64,000 nt of DNA from Gaiellasilicea sp033857955 (GCA_033857955.1 JAWVCW010000039.1:20906-84905), one strand, 5' to 3'; positions 32,128 through 41,540 are shown, counted from the first letter of the stretch. Notes: a model not told the origin generated them from the sequence alone. Numbers and translations are program-made.

Positions 32128-32271
32128 GTGGTGAAGATCGAGCCGGAGCCGCCCGAGCAGGACCGCGAGGCGATCGTCGCCGCACTGGCTGCGGGCGAGG
32201 GAAACGAGCTCGGCAGCTGGGAGCAGACTGCGCTCGCCGAAGGCGTCGAGGAAGCGGAGCTCGACCCGTAA
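32128..32271 (+). CDS. small acidic protein, possibly an acyl-CoA carboxylase accessory (47 aa)
   Basis: Two adjacent GTG codons (32128 and 32131) open a short Glu/Ala-rich protein: VKIEPEPPEQDREAIVAALA, then a linker and SWEQTALAEGVEEAEL. The layout (a beta-like KIEPEP, a helix, and a C-terminal Trp-containing helix) loosely recalls the small epsilon-type subunits found with actinobacterial acyl-CoA carboxylases. A biotin carboxylase gene lies 0.8 kb downstream. That assignment is tentative. No strong ribosome site is seen before the GTGs. Confidence 0.5.
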   Translation: MVKIEPEPPEQDREAIVAALAAGEGNELGSWEQTALAEGVEEAELDP

Positions 32272-32304
32272 CCGCCGTGCGGTCTTCGGCGTTGAAGGAT
32301 CACT

Positions 32305-32475
32305 ATGTGCTGCCGCTGTGGAGACCATCCAGCCCGCTCCGCCGACGAGCCCTTCTGCCCGATCTGCGTGATCTCGATCAAGGTCGAGGTCGCGCGGGGA
32401 CTCACCCAGCTCTCCGGTTACCTCGCCGCCTGGGCTGCGTTCGGCGAGTGGTGCAACTCGCAGCAGCCGGCCTGA
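32305..32475 (+). CDS. small Cys-rich zinc-ribbon-like protein (56 aa)
   Basis: ATG 32305 has AAGG about six bases upstream. The protein begins MCCRCGDH and continues FCPICVIS: two Cys-x2-Cys knuckles spaced as in a zinc ribbon. A hydrophobic/amphipathic helix follows (GLTQLSGYLAAWAAFGEWC). Zinc binding is inferred from the Cys pairs; no named family is recognised. It ends seven bases before the convergent pgsA-like gene and 33 bases after the small acidic gene, with which it may form an operon. Confidence 0.6.
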   Translation: MCCRCGDHPARSADEPFCPICVISIKVEVARGLTQLSGYLAAWAAFGEWCNSQQPA

Positions 32476-32482
32476 CAGTGGC

Positions 32483-33022
32483 CTAGGTCACCGTTCCGCG
32501 CAGGAGGCGCGGCGTCGTGCGGGCGTAGTCCAGCCCCGACACCCAGGTCAGCACGAGCGCGAAAAGCAGCGCCCACCAGCCGATGCTGTCGTCCCAGGCG
32601 CCCGCGGCTGCGAACCCGCCGAGCGCCGCGGCCGTCGCCTGCGCCCACGTCTTCAGCTTGCCGAGATCGCGGGCTGCGATCACGACGCCCCGCTCGATCG
32701 CTGCGAGGCGCAGGCCGGAGATCAGGATCTCTCGCGCCACGATCGCCGCGACCATCCAGGCGGGCCAGATTCCATCCTCGATCAGCATCACGAGGACGGC
32801 TAGGACGAGCACCTTGTCGGCGATCGGATCGAGCAGCGAGCCGAGCTGCGAGGTCACGCCGCGCCGGCGGGCGATCCGGCCGTCCAACCAATCGGTGGCC
32901 ATCGCGACACAGAAGACGGCTGTCGCCCAGTACTCGTTGTGAGGCAGCTCCCACGCGTAGAGCAGCACGACGAGGGGCACGGACGCGGCGCGGGCGACCG
33001 TCAGTTGATCCGGGAGCGTCAC
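32483..33022 (-). CDS. pgsA: CDP-alcohol phosphatidyltransferase (PgsA-like)
   Basis: A 179-residue membrane enzyme with the CDP-alcohol phosphotransferase signature: DWLDGRIARRRG followed by GSLLDPIADK (the D-G-x2-A-R ... G-x3-D-x3-D pattern). Four to five hydrophobic segments are present. The expected reaction is transfer of phosphatidyl from CDP-diacylglycerol to glycerol-3-phosphate, the committed step to phosphatidylglycerol and cardiolipin; another alcohol acceptor cannot be excluded. GTG 33022 starts the protein (VTLPDQLTVARAAS, as in homologues). It is divergent from the biotin carboxylase gene with only 22 bases between starts, so promoters overlap. Confidence 0.85.
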   Translation of the reverse strand: MTLPDQLTVARAASVPLVVLLYAWELPHNEYWATAVFCVAMATDWLDGRIARRRGVTSQLGSLLDPIADKVLVLAVLVMLIEDGIWPAWMVAAIVAREILISGLRLAAIERGVVIAARDLGKLKTWAQATAAALGGFAAAGAWDDSIGWWALLFALVLTWVSGLDYARTTPRLLRGTVT

Positions 33023-33044
33023 GGCTTCGGGAGAATACGCGGCG

Positions 33045-34805
<1,761 letters not shown>

Positions 34806-34821
34806 ACCGCTGTGCGCAGAA

Positions 34822-35676
34822 ATGTCTCGGGCCGACGCGGAGCCGCTGGCCGCAACCGCGAGCCGCGTCGACACCTGGATCCTGATCGAGTACCGCGGGC
34901 TCTGGGCGCATGACGCCGTCGATGGGTCGACGCTGAGCAAGGAGCTGAAGGCTCACTTGCGCGCGGAACGCTCTCGGCTGCCGCACGCGCGGATCCTCTT
35001 CGTCCGTCGAGCCGAGCGACGCGGCCGGGATGGGCTCGTCGCGTTCGTCGCCCGGAGCACGGAGAGCGATTGCTCGCTTCGGCGGCTCGAGCTCGAGCGG
35101 CACGACGACCTGATCGGTGTCGAGCTCGACGCCGTGGGCTCGCCCGTCGATCACCCGCTCTTCCTCGTCTGCACGCACGGCAAGCACGACCGTTGCTGTG
35201 CGAAGTACGGCCGGCCGCTCTACGACGCGGTGTGTGAGCAGGTCGACGGCGAATGGGCCTGGCAGGCGACGCACATCGGCGGCGACCGGTTCGCAGGCAA
35301 TCTCGTTGTCCTGCCGGAAGGCGTCTACTACGGTCGGGTGGAGCCCTCGGAGGCGTGGCCCGTTCTCGAAGCGGCGCTCGACGGGCGCGTCCACTTGCCG
35401 CACTACCGTGGCCGCTCGTGCCACGGCTTTGCGGCGCAGGCAGCCGAGCGCGCCGTGCGGGAGCTGACCGGGCTACTCGGCGTCATCGACGTGAGCGTCG
35501 TCGCGATCGAGCGCGACGGCGACGTCTGGCATGCACGGGTCGAGGCCGGCGGGACGGCCTACGCCGTCGACGTCCACCGCGAGGAGGGCGAGGCGACGCA
35601 TCTCACCTGCTCGGCGTCTCAGCTCAGGCGGACGGTGCGCTACGTCGCAGAAACCCCTCGCGCACGAGCCGCCTGA
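34822..35676 (+). CDS. sucrase/ferredoxin-like family protein
   Basis: A 284-residue protein of the Suc_Fer-like (thioredoxin-like ferredoxin) family. The typical cysteine motif CTHGKHDRCCAKYG (about 112-125) and WQATHIGGDRFAGNLVVLP are present; these ligate or surround a [2Fe-2S]-type centre in the thioredoxin fold. The family's physiological role is poorly known. ATG 34822 follows the carboxylase stop by 16 bases, so they may share a transcript. Its last 53 bases overlap the convergent JmjC-cupin gene. Confidence 0.82.
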   Translation: MSRADAEPLAATASRVDTWILIEYRGLWAHDAVDGSTLSKELKAHLRAERSRLPHARILFVRRAERRGRDGLVAFVARSTESDCSLRRLELERHDDLIGVELDAVGSPVDHPLFLVCTHGKHDRCCAKYGRPLYDAVCEQVDGEWAWQATHIGGDRFAGNLVVLPEGVYYGRVEPSEAWPVLEAALDGRVHLPHYRGRSCHGFAAQAAERAVRELTGLLGVIDVSVVAIERDGDVWHARVEAGGTAYAVDVHREEGEATHLTCSASQLRRTVRYVAETPRARAA

Positions 35677-36802
35677 GCAGGACGAGCCGGCCCGCGTCGT
35701 CCAGCGAGCCGGGCAGCTCGGCCGCTCGGAACGGTGCGTCGGTCGTGACGAGGAACTCCAGCTCCGCGGCGAGCCGGTCCGGGAAGCGAAGGTCGCGACC
35801 CTCGAAGACGAGCCTCGTGCCGTGCAGGTCTGCGATCACCGTGTCTCGCCGTTCGAGCTCGGTGTCCAGGCTGAGCCGGTCGAGCGCTCGTAGCTCGGAG
35901 AGCTGGCCGTCGAGGATCGGCCTCCGGCTGCGCACGAAGCGATCGCGGGCACGCTGCCGGACTGCGTCTGCCTCGAGCGAGGGCAACTCCGGCGGCTCGC
36001 CCTCGTCGATCGTACGGCGGTAGGAGATGTCGTCCTCCTGGGCATCGAGCTCCGCGCGTGCCTCGTCGATCCAGCGGCGGACGTTGACGCCGACGGTGAC
36101 GTGAAGCGAGTCGGAGCCGGACGTGAGCGCCTGGTGGAGCCACCCGCGCGGCAGGTACATCGTGTCGCCCGCGCGCAGCGTCACGTCCAGCACCGCCTCG
36201 CCGGGCGCACCGAGCGCAGACCTGTAGCGCTGGTTCTTCAGCGGCAGGTCGACCACGGGCTCATAGACGAGCCACCGCTTCTCGCCTGCGACCTGGAGCG
36301 AGATCACCTCGTGCGTGTCGTGGTGGACGGGCAGGCCCTGCGAGCCGCGTGGCGTGTAGTAGGCGTTCGCCTGCACGGGATGGCCGAGGTACGCCTCGAG
36401 CTGCCGGCAGTAGCGCGCCAGGGGCAGCCAGAGGTGATGCAGGCCCTGAAGCACGATCGTCGCGCCCGCTTCGAACTCCGCCAGCACACGCTGGACGTCG
36501 GCGACTCCTGTGAACGCCGCGGGCCGCCAGGGCAGATCGGTCGTGTAGCCGGACACGGTCGCGCCCGCCTTCACGAGGCGGAAGCCCGGTGTCCGCAGCC
36601 CCGTCTCGGTGATCAGCCGCTCCACGTCCCGCGCAGAGAGGAGGTCGTCGAAACGGCCTTCCTCCCCGCGCGGGACGACGAGCGGCTTCCGCTCCCAGTG
36701 CTCCGCGAGGAAGCGCTCGGGCTCGACCGGCGCAATCGCCCGTTCGAGAGCGGAGAGGCTAGGCGTCGTCCGAGTCGGAATCGTCCGAGTCGGATGAGTC
36801 AC
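35624..36802 (-). CDS. JmjC/cupin-4 domain Fe(II)/2-oxoglutarate oxygenase, candidate peptide hydroxylase
   Basis: A 392-residue protein resembling ribosomal-oxygenase-type (ROXA/RoxA-like) cupins. LAEHWERKPLVVPRG near the N-terminus is the family entry motif. The iron ligands are His and Asp of LPVHHDTHEVIS and the distal His of YLPRGWLHQALTSG. The C-terminal part (about 265-392) matches the dimerisation and winged-helix regions of that family. Relatives hydroxylate Arg or His side chains in proteins. Upstream, overlapping by 44 bases in another frame, is a gene for a very acidic Asp/Ser peptide, a likely substrate by context. GTG 36802 is the start that includes the whole family fold. Substrate assignment is inference only. 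Confidence 0.85.
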   Translation of the reverse strand: MTHPTRTIPTRTTPSLSALERAIAPVEPERFLAEHWERKPLVVPRGEEGRFDDLLSARDVERLITETGLRTPGFRLVKAGATVSGYTTDLPWRPAAFTGVADVQRVLAEFEAGATIVLQGLHHLWLPLARYCRQLEAYLGHPVQANAYYTPRGSQGLPVHHDTHEVISLQVAGEKRWLVYEPVVDLPLKNQRYRSALGAPGEAVLDVTLRAGDTMYLPRGWLHQALTSGSDSLHVTVGVNVRRWIDEARAELDAQEDDISYRRTIDEGEPPELPSLEADAVRQRARDRFVRSRRPILDGQLSELRALDRLSLDTELERRDTVIADLHGTRLVFEGRDLRFPDRLAAELEFLVTTDAPFRAAELPGSLDDAGRLVLLRRLVREGFLRRSAPSA

Positions 36803-36929
36803 TGTCGGATGTATCGCCGTCGGTCGTGTCGGTGTCGTCGCCGTCGGCGTCGTCCCCGGCCGGCTCGGCAGGGTCGCTCCCTGCGGGCTTGATCTCGTCG
36901 TCGTCCAGGGTTGTGCTCTCGTCGTCCAT
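36759..36929 (-). CDS. 56-residue acidic Asp/Ser-repeat peptide, candidate RiPP-like precursor
   Basis: ATG 36929 has AGGAGG (36935-36940) about five bases upstream, an excellent ribosome site. The first part (MDDESTTLDDDEIKPAGS) could be a leader or recognition segment. The rest is almost only Asp, Ser, Thr, Gly and Ala: DDADGDDTDTTDGDT, then repeating Ser-Asp (SDSDSSDSDDSDSDDA) to the stop. There is one Lys, no Arg, no aromatic residue and no Cys. The stop lies within the beginning of the JmjC-cupin gene in another frame, a strong coupling. A short, low-complexity, well-translated peptide tied to an oxygenase fits a substrate/modifier pair; no such activity is shown here. Confidence 0.7.
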   Translation of the reverse strand: MDDESTTLDDDEIKPAGSDPAEPAGDDADGDDTDTTDGDTSDSDSSDSDDSDSDDA

Positions 36930-36976
36930 GTGCTCCTCCTTGGCGGCGTGACCTTGGGTCGCGGAGGTTACAGCGT

Positions 36977-37522
36977 CTAGAGCCGGTACGACCGGTCCGT
37001 GATCCAGGAGACCGTCGGCTGCATTCCGGGCGGCGGGTCGCCCTTGGCGCGAAACGGCCCGAACGAGACGCGGACGTAGGCGCCGTCGGCGAGCGAGCCG
37101 GGAGCAGAGATGGTCGTGCGCCAGGTCTGTCCGGGCGCGAGCAGGTCGGGCGGGGCCGGTTCGAACCGAGTCGCTAGCCGCGGCGCGGGAAGCCGGCCGG
37201 TGTCTGCCGCATCCGCGAGCTCATCGAGATCGTCGGTGGGGAAGAGCATCAGTCCGAAGACGAGCGGCTCCGGAATCGCGCCGAGCTCGAACGGGATCCG
37301 GGTCGAGTCCGTCACGGCGATGTCGGCCGACCAGCCCTCTTTGGTGATCTCGAGCGTGTGCACGACAAAGACGAGCCGCTGTCCCGAGCTCGGATAGCTC
37401 TCGCGCCAGTCGAGCACGGCCCGCTGTGGCTCGGCTGCCCGAACTGGCTTCACCGACTCGGGCTCGGCGCTGCCGCAGCCGGCGAGCAGGAGCACGGCGA
37501 CGAGAAGCAGTGGTCTGCGCAT
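36977..37522 (-). CDS. predicted lipoprotein of unknown function
   Basis: A 181-residue secreted protein with a signal peptide and lipobox LLAGC (Cys 16). The mature domain looks all-beta (RLVFVVHTLEITKEGW, TWRTTISAPGSLADGAYVRV), like an immunoglobulin or DUF-type fold. No named family is recognised. It is on the same strand as, and 47 bases before, the acidic peptide gene, so the three genes lipoprotein-peptide-oxygenase may form one transcript. It is divergent from sucC, with 34 bases between starts. Confidence 0.7.
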   Translation of the reverse strand: MRRPLLLVAVLLLAGCGSAEPESVKPVRAAEPQRAVLDWRESYPSSGQRLVFVVHTLEITKEGWSADIAVTDSTRIPFELGAIPEPLVFGLMLFPTDDLDELADAADTGRLPAPRLATRFEPAPPDLLAPGQTWRTTISAPGSLADGAYVRVSFGPFRAKGDPPPGMQPTVSWITDRSYRL

Positions 37523-37556
37523 CGCTCCAATCTACGCAGCTACAGTCCCGGTCGCT

Positions 37557-38699
37557 TTGGACCTCTACGAATATCAGGGCAAGCAGCTCTTCAAGCGCTT
37601 CGGCATCCCGGTCTCGGAGGGACGCTCGGCGACGTCGCCGGCAGAGGCCCGTGCGGCGGCCGAGGAGATCGGCGGCCCGGTCGTCGTCAAGGCGCAGGTG
37701 CTGACCGGCGGCCGCGGCAAGGCGGGTGGGATCAAGCTCGCCGACGACCCGGCGGACGCGGAGGAGAAGGCGAAGCAGATCCTCGGTCTCGACATCCGCG
37801 GGCATGTCGTGCGGACGGTCTGGATCGAGAGTGCCTCGGACATCGAGAAGGAGTACTACCTCTCGATCACGTTCGACCGGGGCGTGAAGAAGGCGCTGCT
37901 GATGTTCACCACGCAGGGCGGAGTCGAGATCGAGGAGGTTGCCGAGAAGGATCCCGATGCGCTCGTGCGACTCCATGTCGACCCGCTCGAGGGCTTCCAG
38001 CCCTGGCAGGCCCGCCGCCTGATCTATGGGGCGGGGGTCGATGATCCGAGCGAGCAGAAGCAGATCGCGTCGATCGTCGGAAAGCTCTACGACGCGTTCG
38101 TCGGCTGCGACGCGATGCTCTGCGAGATCAACCCGCTGATCGTCACGCCCGACGGTGAGGTGAAAGCGCTCGACTCGAAGTTCACGGTCGACGACAACGC
38201 GCTCTACAAGCATCCGGACATCGCCGAGATGCGTGATGTGAGCGCGGCCGACCCGCTCGAGGCGCTCGCGCGCGAGAAGGGCGTCACGTACGTGAAGCTC
38301 GACGGCGAGGTCGGCATCCTCGGCAACGGCGCCGGGCTCGTGATGTCCACGCTCGACGTGATCGCGCTCGCCGGGGGCAGGCCCGCGAACTTCTGCGACC
38401 TCGGCGGCGGCGGCGACGCGGAAGGCGTCGTCGATGCGCTCGAGGTGATCCTCCAGGACCCACAGGTGAAGTCGATCCTCTTCAACATCTTCGGCGGGAT
38501 CACGCGCTGCGACGAGGTCGCGCGCGGCATCCTCGCCGCGCTCGAGCGGATGACGATCACGCAGCCGATTGTCGTCCGCCTCGACGGGACGAACGCCGAG
38601 GAGGGGCGGAAGGTGCTCGCCGACGCGGCGCCCCCGAACCTCTACGTCGAGCCGACGATGCTCGAGGCCGCCCGCAAGGCCGTGGAGCTTTCGAAATGA
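37557..38699 (+). CDS. sucC: succinyl-CoA synthetase beta subunit
   Basis: A 380-residue ATP-grasp subunit. MDLYEYQGKQLFKRFGIPV is the conserved start, VVVKAQVLTGGRGKAGG the nucleotide region, and GNGAGLVMSTLDVI and NIFGGITRCDEVARG belong to the C-terminal ligase-CoA domain. It forms the nucleotide- and succinate-binding half of the TCA-cycle enzyme that makes ATP or GTP from succinyl-CoA. The start is TTG 37557. A methyltransferase gene overlaps its end by four bases and separates it from sucD, an unusual arrangement. Confidence 0.95.
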   Translation: MDLYEYQGKQLFKRFGIPVSEGRSATSPAEARAAAEEIGGPVVVKAQVLTGGRGKAGGIKLADDPADAEEKAKQILGLDIRGHVVRTVWIESASDIEKEYYLSITFDRGVKKALLMFTTQGGVEIEEVAEKDPDALVRLHVDPLEGFQPWQARRLIYGAGVDDPSEQKQIASIVGKLYDAFVGCDAMLCEINPLIVTPDGEVKALDSKFTVDDNALYKHPDIAEMRDVSAADPLEALAREKGVTYVKLDGEVGILGNGAGLVMSTLDVIALAGGRPANFCDLGGGGDAEGVVDALEVILQDPQVKSILFNIFGGITRCDEVARGILAALERMTITQPIVVRLDGTNAEEGRKVLADAAPPNLYVEPTMLEAARKAVELSK

Positions 38700-39334
38700 G
38701 TGACTGGTCGTCGCGCGCCGAGGCCTACCGGAACGCCCCCGAGCAGCGGGAGGGCGAGGATCTCGATCTGATCGTCAGCTGGGCAGAAGGCTCGCAGACT
38801 GCGCTCGACGTGGCAACCGGCGGCGGGCACGTCGCGCGCCGGCTGCGCGAGGCCGGGCTACAGGTCGTGAGCGCCGATCCCGCGCCCGGGATGCAGCCGG
38901 ACGTGATCTGCCGCGCCGAGCATCTTCCGTTCGCGGACGGGGCCTTCGACCTCGTCGTCTCGCGCATCGCGCCACACCATTTCGACGACATCGCCGCGGC
39001 CGTGGCCGAGATGGCGCGGGTCAGCAACGACCTCGTGATCGTCGAGGACACGCTCTACGTGAGCGAGCACGTCGAGGCGGCGGAGAAGCTGCACGACCCG
39101 ACGCATGTCCGCTCGTACACCGAGCAGGAGTGGCGCTCGCTGCTCGAGGCCGCCGGGCTCGAGGTCGAGGAGGTCGAGTCGTTCGAGAAGCGGCGCTCGC
39201 TGGAGCAGTGGTTCGACCGCTCGGAGACGCCGGCTGACGACAGGCCGCTCATCAAGGAGCTCCTTGCCGACCAGATCGACGGCGCCGAGTACGTGGACAC
39301 GAAGCTCATCCTGAAAGCGCGGAAGGGGGCCTAG
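38696..39334 (+). CDS. class I SAM-dependent methyltransferase between sucC and sucD
   Basis: A 212-residue protein with SAM-binding motif I (TALDVATGGGHVARRL), an acidic motif II (VVSADPAPGM) and the post-I region (LPFADGAFDLVVSRIAPHHF) of UbiE/Methyltransf_11 enzymes. The substrate is unknown. Its ATG overlaps the sucC stop by four bases and its stop overlaps the sucD GTG by one, so it is translated in lock-step with both synthetase subunits. Whether it acts on the synthetase, on a quinone, or simply rides in the operon is unknown. Confidence 0.88.
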   Translation: MSDWSSRAEAYRNAPEQREGEDLDLIVSWAEGSQTALDVATGGGHVARRLREAGLQVVSADPAPGMQPDVICRAEHLPFADGAFDLVVSRIAPHHFDDIAAAVAEMARVSNDLVIVEDTLYVSEHVEAAEKLHDPTHVRSYTEQEWRSLLEAAGLEVEEVESFEKRRSLEQWFDRSETPADDRPLIKELLADQIDGAEYVDTKLILKARKGA

Positions 39335-40209
39335 TGGCGATCATCGTCGACAAGGACACGAAGCTCGTCGTCCAGGGCCTGACCGGCTCAGAGGGCTCGT
39401 TCCACGGCCTCCGGAACAAGCGCTACGGCACGCAGGTCGTCGCCGGCGTCACGCCGGGGAAGGGCGGTCAGGACGTCGAGGGGATTCCCGTCTTCGACAC
39501 CGTCGCCGACGCGGTCGCCGCGACCGGTGCGAACACGACGATGGTCTTCGTTCCCGCCCGCTTCGCGGCCGACGCGATCTACGAGGCGGTCGACTCGGGC
39601 ATCGGCACCGTCATCTGCATCGCCGAGGGCTTGCCCGCCCACGAGATGCTGCGGATCTACTCGTACATCCGGCCGAAGGGCGTGACGATGCTCGGCCCGA
39701 ACTGCCCGGGCGCGCTCTCGCCGGGCAAGGCGAACGTGGGGATCATCCCCGCCGAGATCTTCACCGAGGGGAACATCGGCCTCGTCTCGCGGTCGGGGAC
39801 GCTCACCTATCAGATCGGCCACGAGCTGACGCAGATGGGCCTCGGCAACTCGACGATCGTCGGGATCGGGGGCGACCCGATCGTGGGCTCCTCGTTCATC
39901 GACGTGCTCGAGAAGTTCCAGGCCGATCCGCAGACCGAGTACATCGTCATGGTCGGCGAGATCGGCGGCGACGAGGAGGAGAAGGCGGCGGCGTTCATCG
40001 AGGCGCACGTGACGAAGCCGGTCGTCGCCTACATCGCGGGCTTCACCGCGCCTCCCGGCAAGACGATGGGGCACGCCGGCGCGATCATCTCCGGCTCGTC
40101 CGGTACGGCACAGGGCAAGAAGGAGGCGCTGGAGGCGAAGGGCATCCGCGTCGGCACGTCGCCGACCGAGGTGGCGCAGTTCGCCGCCGAGGTCGCGCGC
40201 GGCGGCTAG
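39334..40209 (+). CDS. sucD: succinyl-CoA synthetase alpha subunit
   Basis: A 291-residue subunit with an N-terminal CoA-binding Rossmann domain (VVQGLTGSEGSFHGLRNKRY, GVTPGKGGQ) and a C-terminal ligase domain carrying the phospho-accepting His in MGHAGAIISG. It works with the sucC product in the TCA cycle. GTG 39334 shares one base with the methyltransferase stop. Its end overlaps the convergent SAH hydrolase gene by four bases. Confidence 0.95.
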   Translation: MAIIVDKDTKLVVQGLTGSEGSFHGLRNKRYGTQVVAGVTPGKGGQDVEGIPVFDTVADAVAATGANTTMVFVPARFAADAIYEAVDSGIGTVICIAEGLPAHEMLRIYSYIRPKGVTMLGPNCPGALSPGKANVGIIPAEIFTEGNIGLVSRSGTLTYQIGHELTQMGLGNSTIVGIGGDPIVGSSFIDVLEKFQADPQTEYIVMVGEIGGDEEEKAAAFIEAHVTKPVVAYIAGFTAPPGKTMGHAGAIISGSSGTAQGKKEALEAKGIRVGTSPTEVAQFAAEVARGG

Positions 40210-41447
40210 ACGGACCAGCGGGCCTCGAACTCGCGCTGCTTCTCCGTCGGCTCGCCCAGCTCGAGGCCGAGCGTCGCGAGCTTCGTCCGGGCGATCTCGC
40301 GGTCGAGCTCGGCCGGGAACGGGTGCAGGCCCGGCGCGAGCCCACCTTGCGCGAGCAGGTGCGCGGCCAGGGCCTGGACGGAGAACGAGAGATCCATGAT
40401 CTCGACCGGGTGGCCGTCGCCGCCTGCGACGTTCGTCTGCCGTCCTTCGGCGAGCACGTAGGCGCGGCGACCGTCGCCGAGGTCGTGCTCGGTCACGCCC
40501 GGGCGCGCCTCCTCGCCGGGGCCGAGACCGTCGATCGCGACCTCGCGCTCGTGGTGGCCGCCGTTCGCGATCAGGACGCCGTCCTTCAGATACGCGAGCG
40601 CCTCGCGCGGGACGCAGTCGACTGCTCCCGTGGCGGAGATCAGGACGTCCGCGTCCGGGAGCGCTTCCTCGAGCCTCGCCACGCGATGTCCGTCCATGTG
40701 CGCCTCGAGTGCCGCCACGGGGTCGATCTCGACGACGGTCACCCGCCCGCCGGCGCCTCGGGCTGCGCGCGCCAGACCCTTCCCGACCCAGCCGTAGCCG
40801 ACGATGCAGAACTCGCGGCCGGGGAAGGTGAGGTTTGTGAGCCGGTCGATGGCGGCGAGCGTCGACTGACCGGTGCCGTAGCGGTTGTCGAAGAGGTGCT
40901 TGCACAGGGCGTCGTTCGCGGCGATCGCGGCGAACGTGAGCTTGCCCGCGGCCTCCATCGCCCGCAGCCGTGCGACGCCCGTCGTCGTCTCCTCGGTGAC
41001 GCCGCGGATTCCCGCTGCGACCTCTGGCCGGTGCTCGACGATCCGCGCAGTCAGCTCTGCGCCGTCGTCGACGACGATCTCCGGCCGGGTGTCCGCGACC
41101 GCGAGCAAGTCGGCGTCGAACTGTTCGCGCGATGCTCCGTGCGTCGCGTGCACCTCGATCCCGCGTGCGACGAGCGCCGCACAGACCGCATCCTGCGTCG
41201 AGCCCGGGTTCGAGCCGGAGGCGACGACCTCTGCGCCGGCAGCCGCGAGCAGCGTTGCGAGGTACGCGGTCTTCGCCTCGAGGTGCACGACGACGGCGAC
41301 GCGCTTCCCGCGCAGCGCTCCGTCGGCGAGGCGCTCCCGCGCGAGCTTGTTGAGGACGGGCGAGTGCTTCGCCACCCACTCGATCCGCTGCTCGCCCTCG
41401 AGGGCCAGCGACGGATCGGCGATGTTGGAACGGGCCGAGGCGTCCAC
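40206..41447 (-). CDS. ahcY: adenosylhomocysteinase-family protein
   Basis: A 413-residue protein with the SAH hydrolase NAD-binding region (CIVGYGWVGKGLARAARG) and substrate motifs (VVDDGAELT, FDNRYGTGQS, IANGGHHEREVAIDG). It cleaves S-adenosylhomocysteine, or the inosyl analogue in some archaeal-type members, to homocysteine. The N-terminal motif reads VHLEAKTAYLATLL where classical bacterial enzymes have HMTIQTAVL, and the length is short, pointing to the archaeal-like/thermophile branch. ATG 41447 lies 14 bases from a 23-base palindrome. It is convergent with sucD. Confidence 0.87.
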   Translation of the reverse strand: MDASARSNIADPSLALEGEQRIEWVAKHSPVLNKLARERLADGALRGKRVAVVVHLEAKTAYLATLLAAAGAEVVASGSNPGSTQDAVCAALVARGIEVHATHGASREQFDADLLAVADTRPEIVVDDGAELTARIVEHRPEVAAGIRGVTEETTTGVARLRAMEAAGKLTFAAIAANDALCKHLFDNRYGTGQSTLAAIDRLTNLTFPGREFCIVGYGWVGKGLARAARGAGGRVTVVEIDPVAALEAHMDGHRVARLEEALPDADVLISATGAVDCVPREALAYLKDGVLIANGGHHEREVAIDGLGPGEEARPGVTEHDLGDGRRAYVLAEGRQTNVAGGDGHPVEIMDLSFSVQALAAHLLAQGGLAPGLHPFPAELDREIARTKLATLGLELGEPTEKQREFEARWSV

Positions 41448-41460
41448 GCCGCGAATCTAT

Positions 41461-41483
41461 CCAAGTAACAGACTGTTACTTGG
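41461..41483. repeat. perfect palindrome, first of a pair upstream of SAH hydrolase
   Basis: Arms CCAAGTAACAG and CTGTTACTTGG around a central A, starting 14 bases before the ahcY-like ATG. Its inner AGTAACAG/CTGTTACT core is repeated 54 bases away. It is positioned where an operator or leader hairpin could control the SAH hydrolase gene. Confidence 0.75.
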
Positions 41484-41511
41484 TCGCACCGGCGCCCGTA
41501 AGCAAGCGAAT

Positions 41512-41540
41512 GGGCCTAGTAACAGTCTGTTACTAGGCCC
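41512..41540. repeat. perfect palindrome, second of a pair
   Basis: Arms GGGCCTAGTAACAG and CTGTTACTAGGCCC around a central T give a 29-base perfect palindrome, sharing the AGTAACAG core of the previous one. It lies 14 bases after the end of the DEAD helicase gene, so it could also serve as that gene's terminator hairpin, although no T-run follows. Confidence 0.75.
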
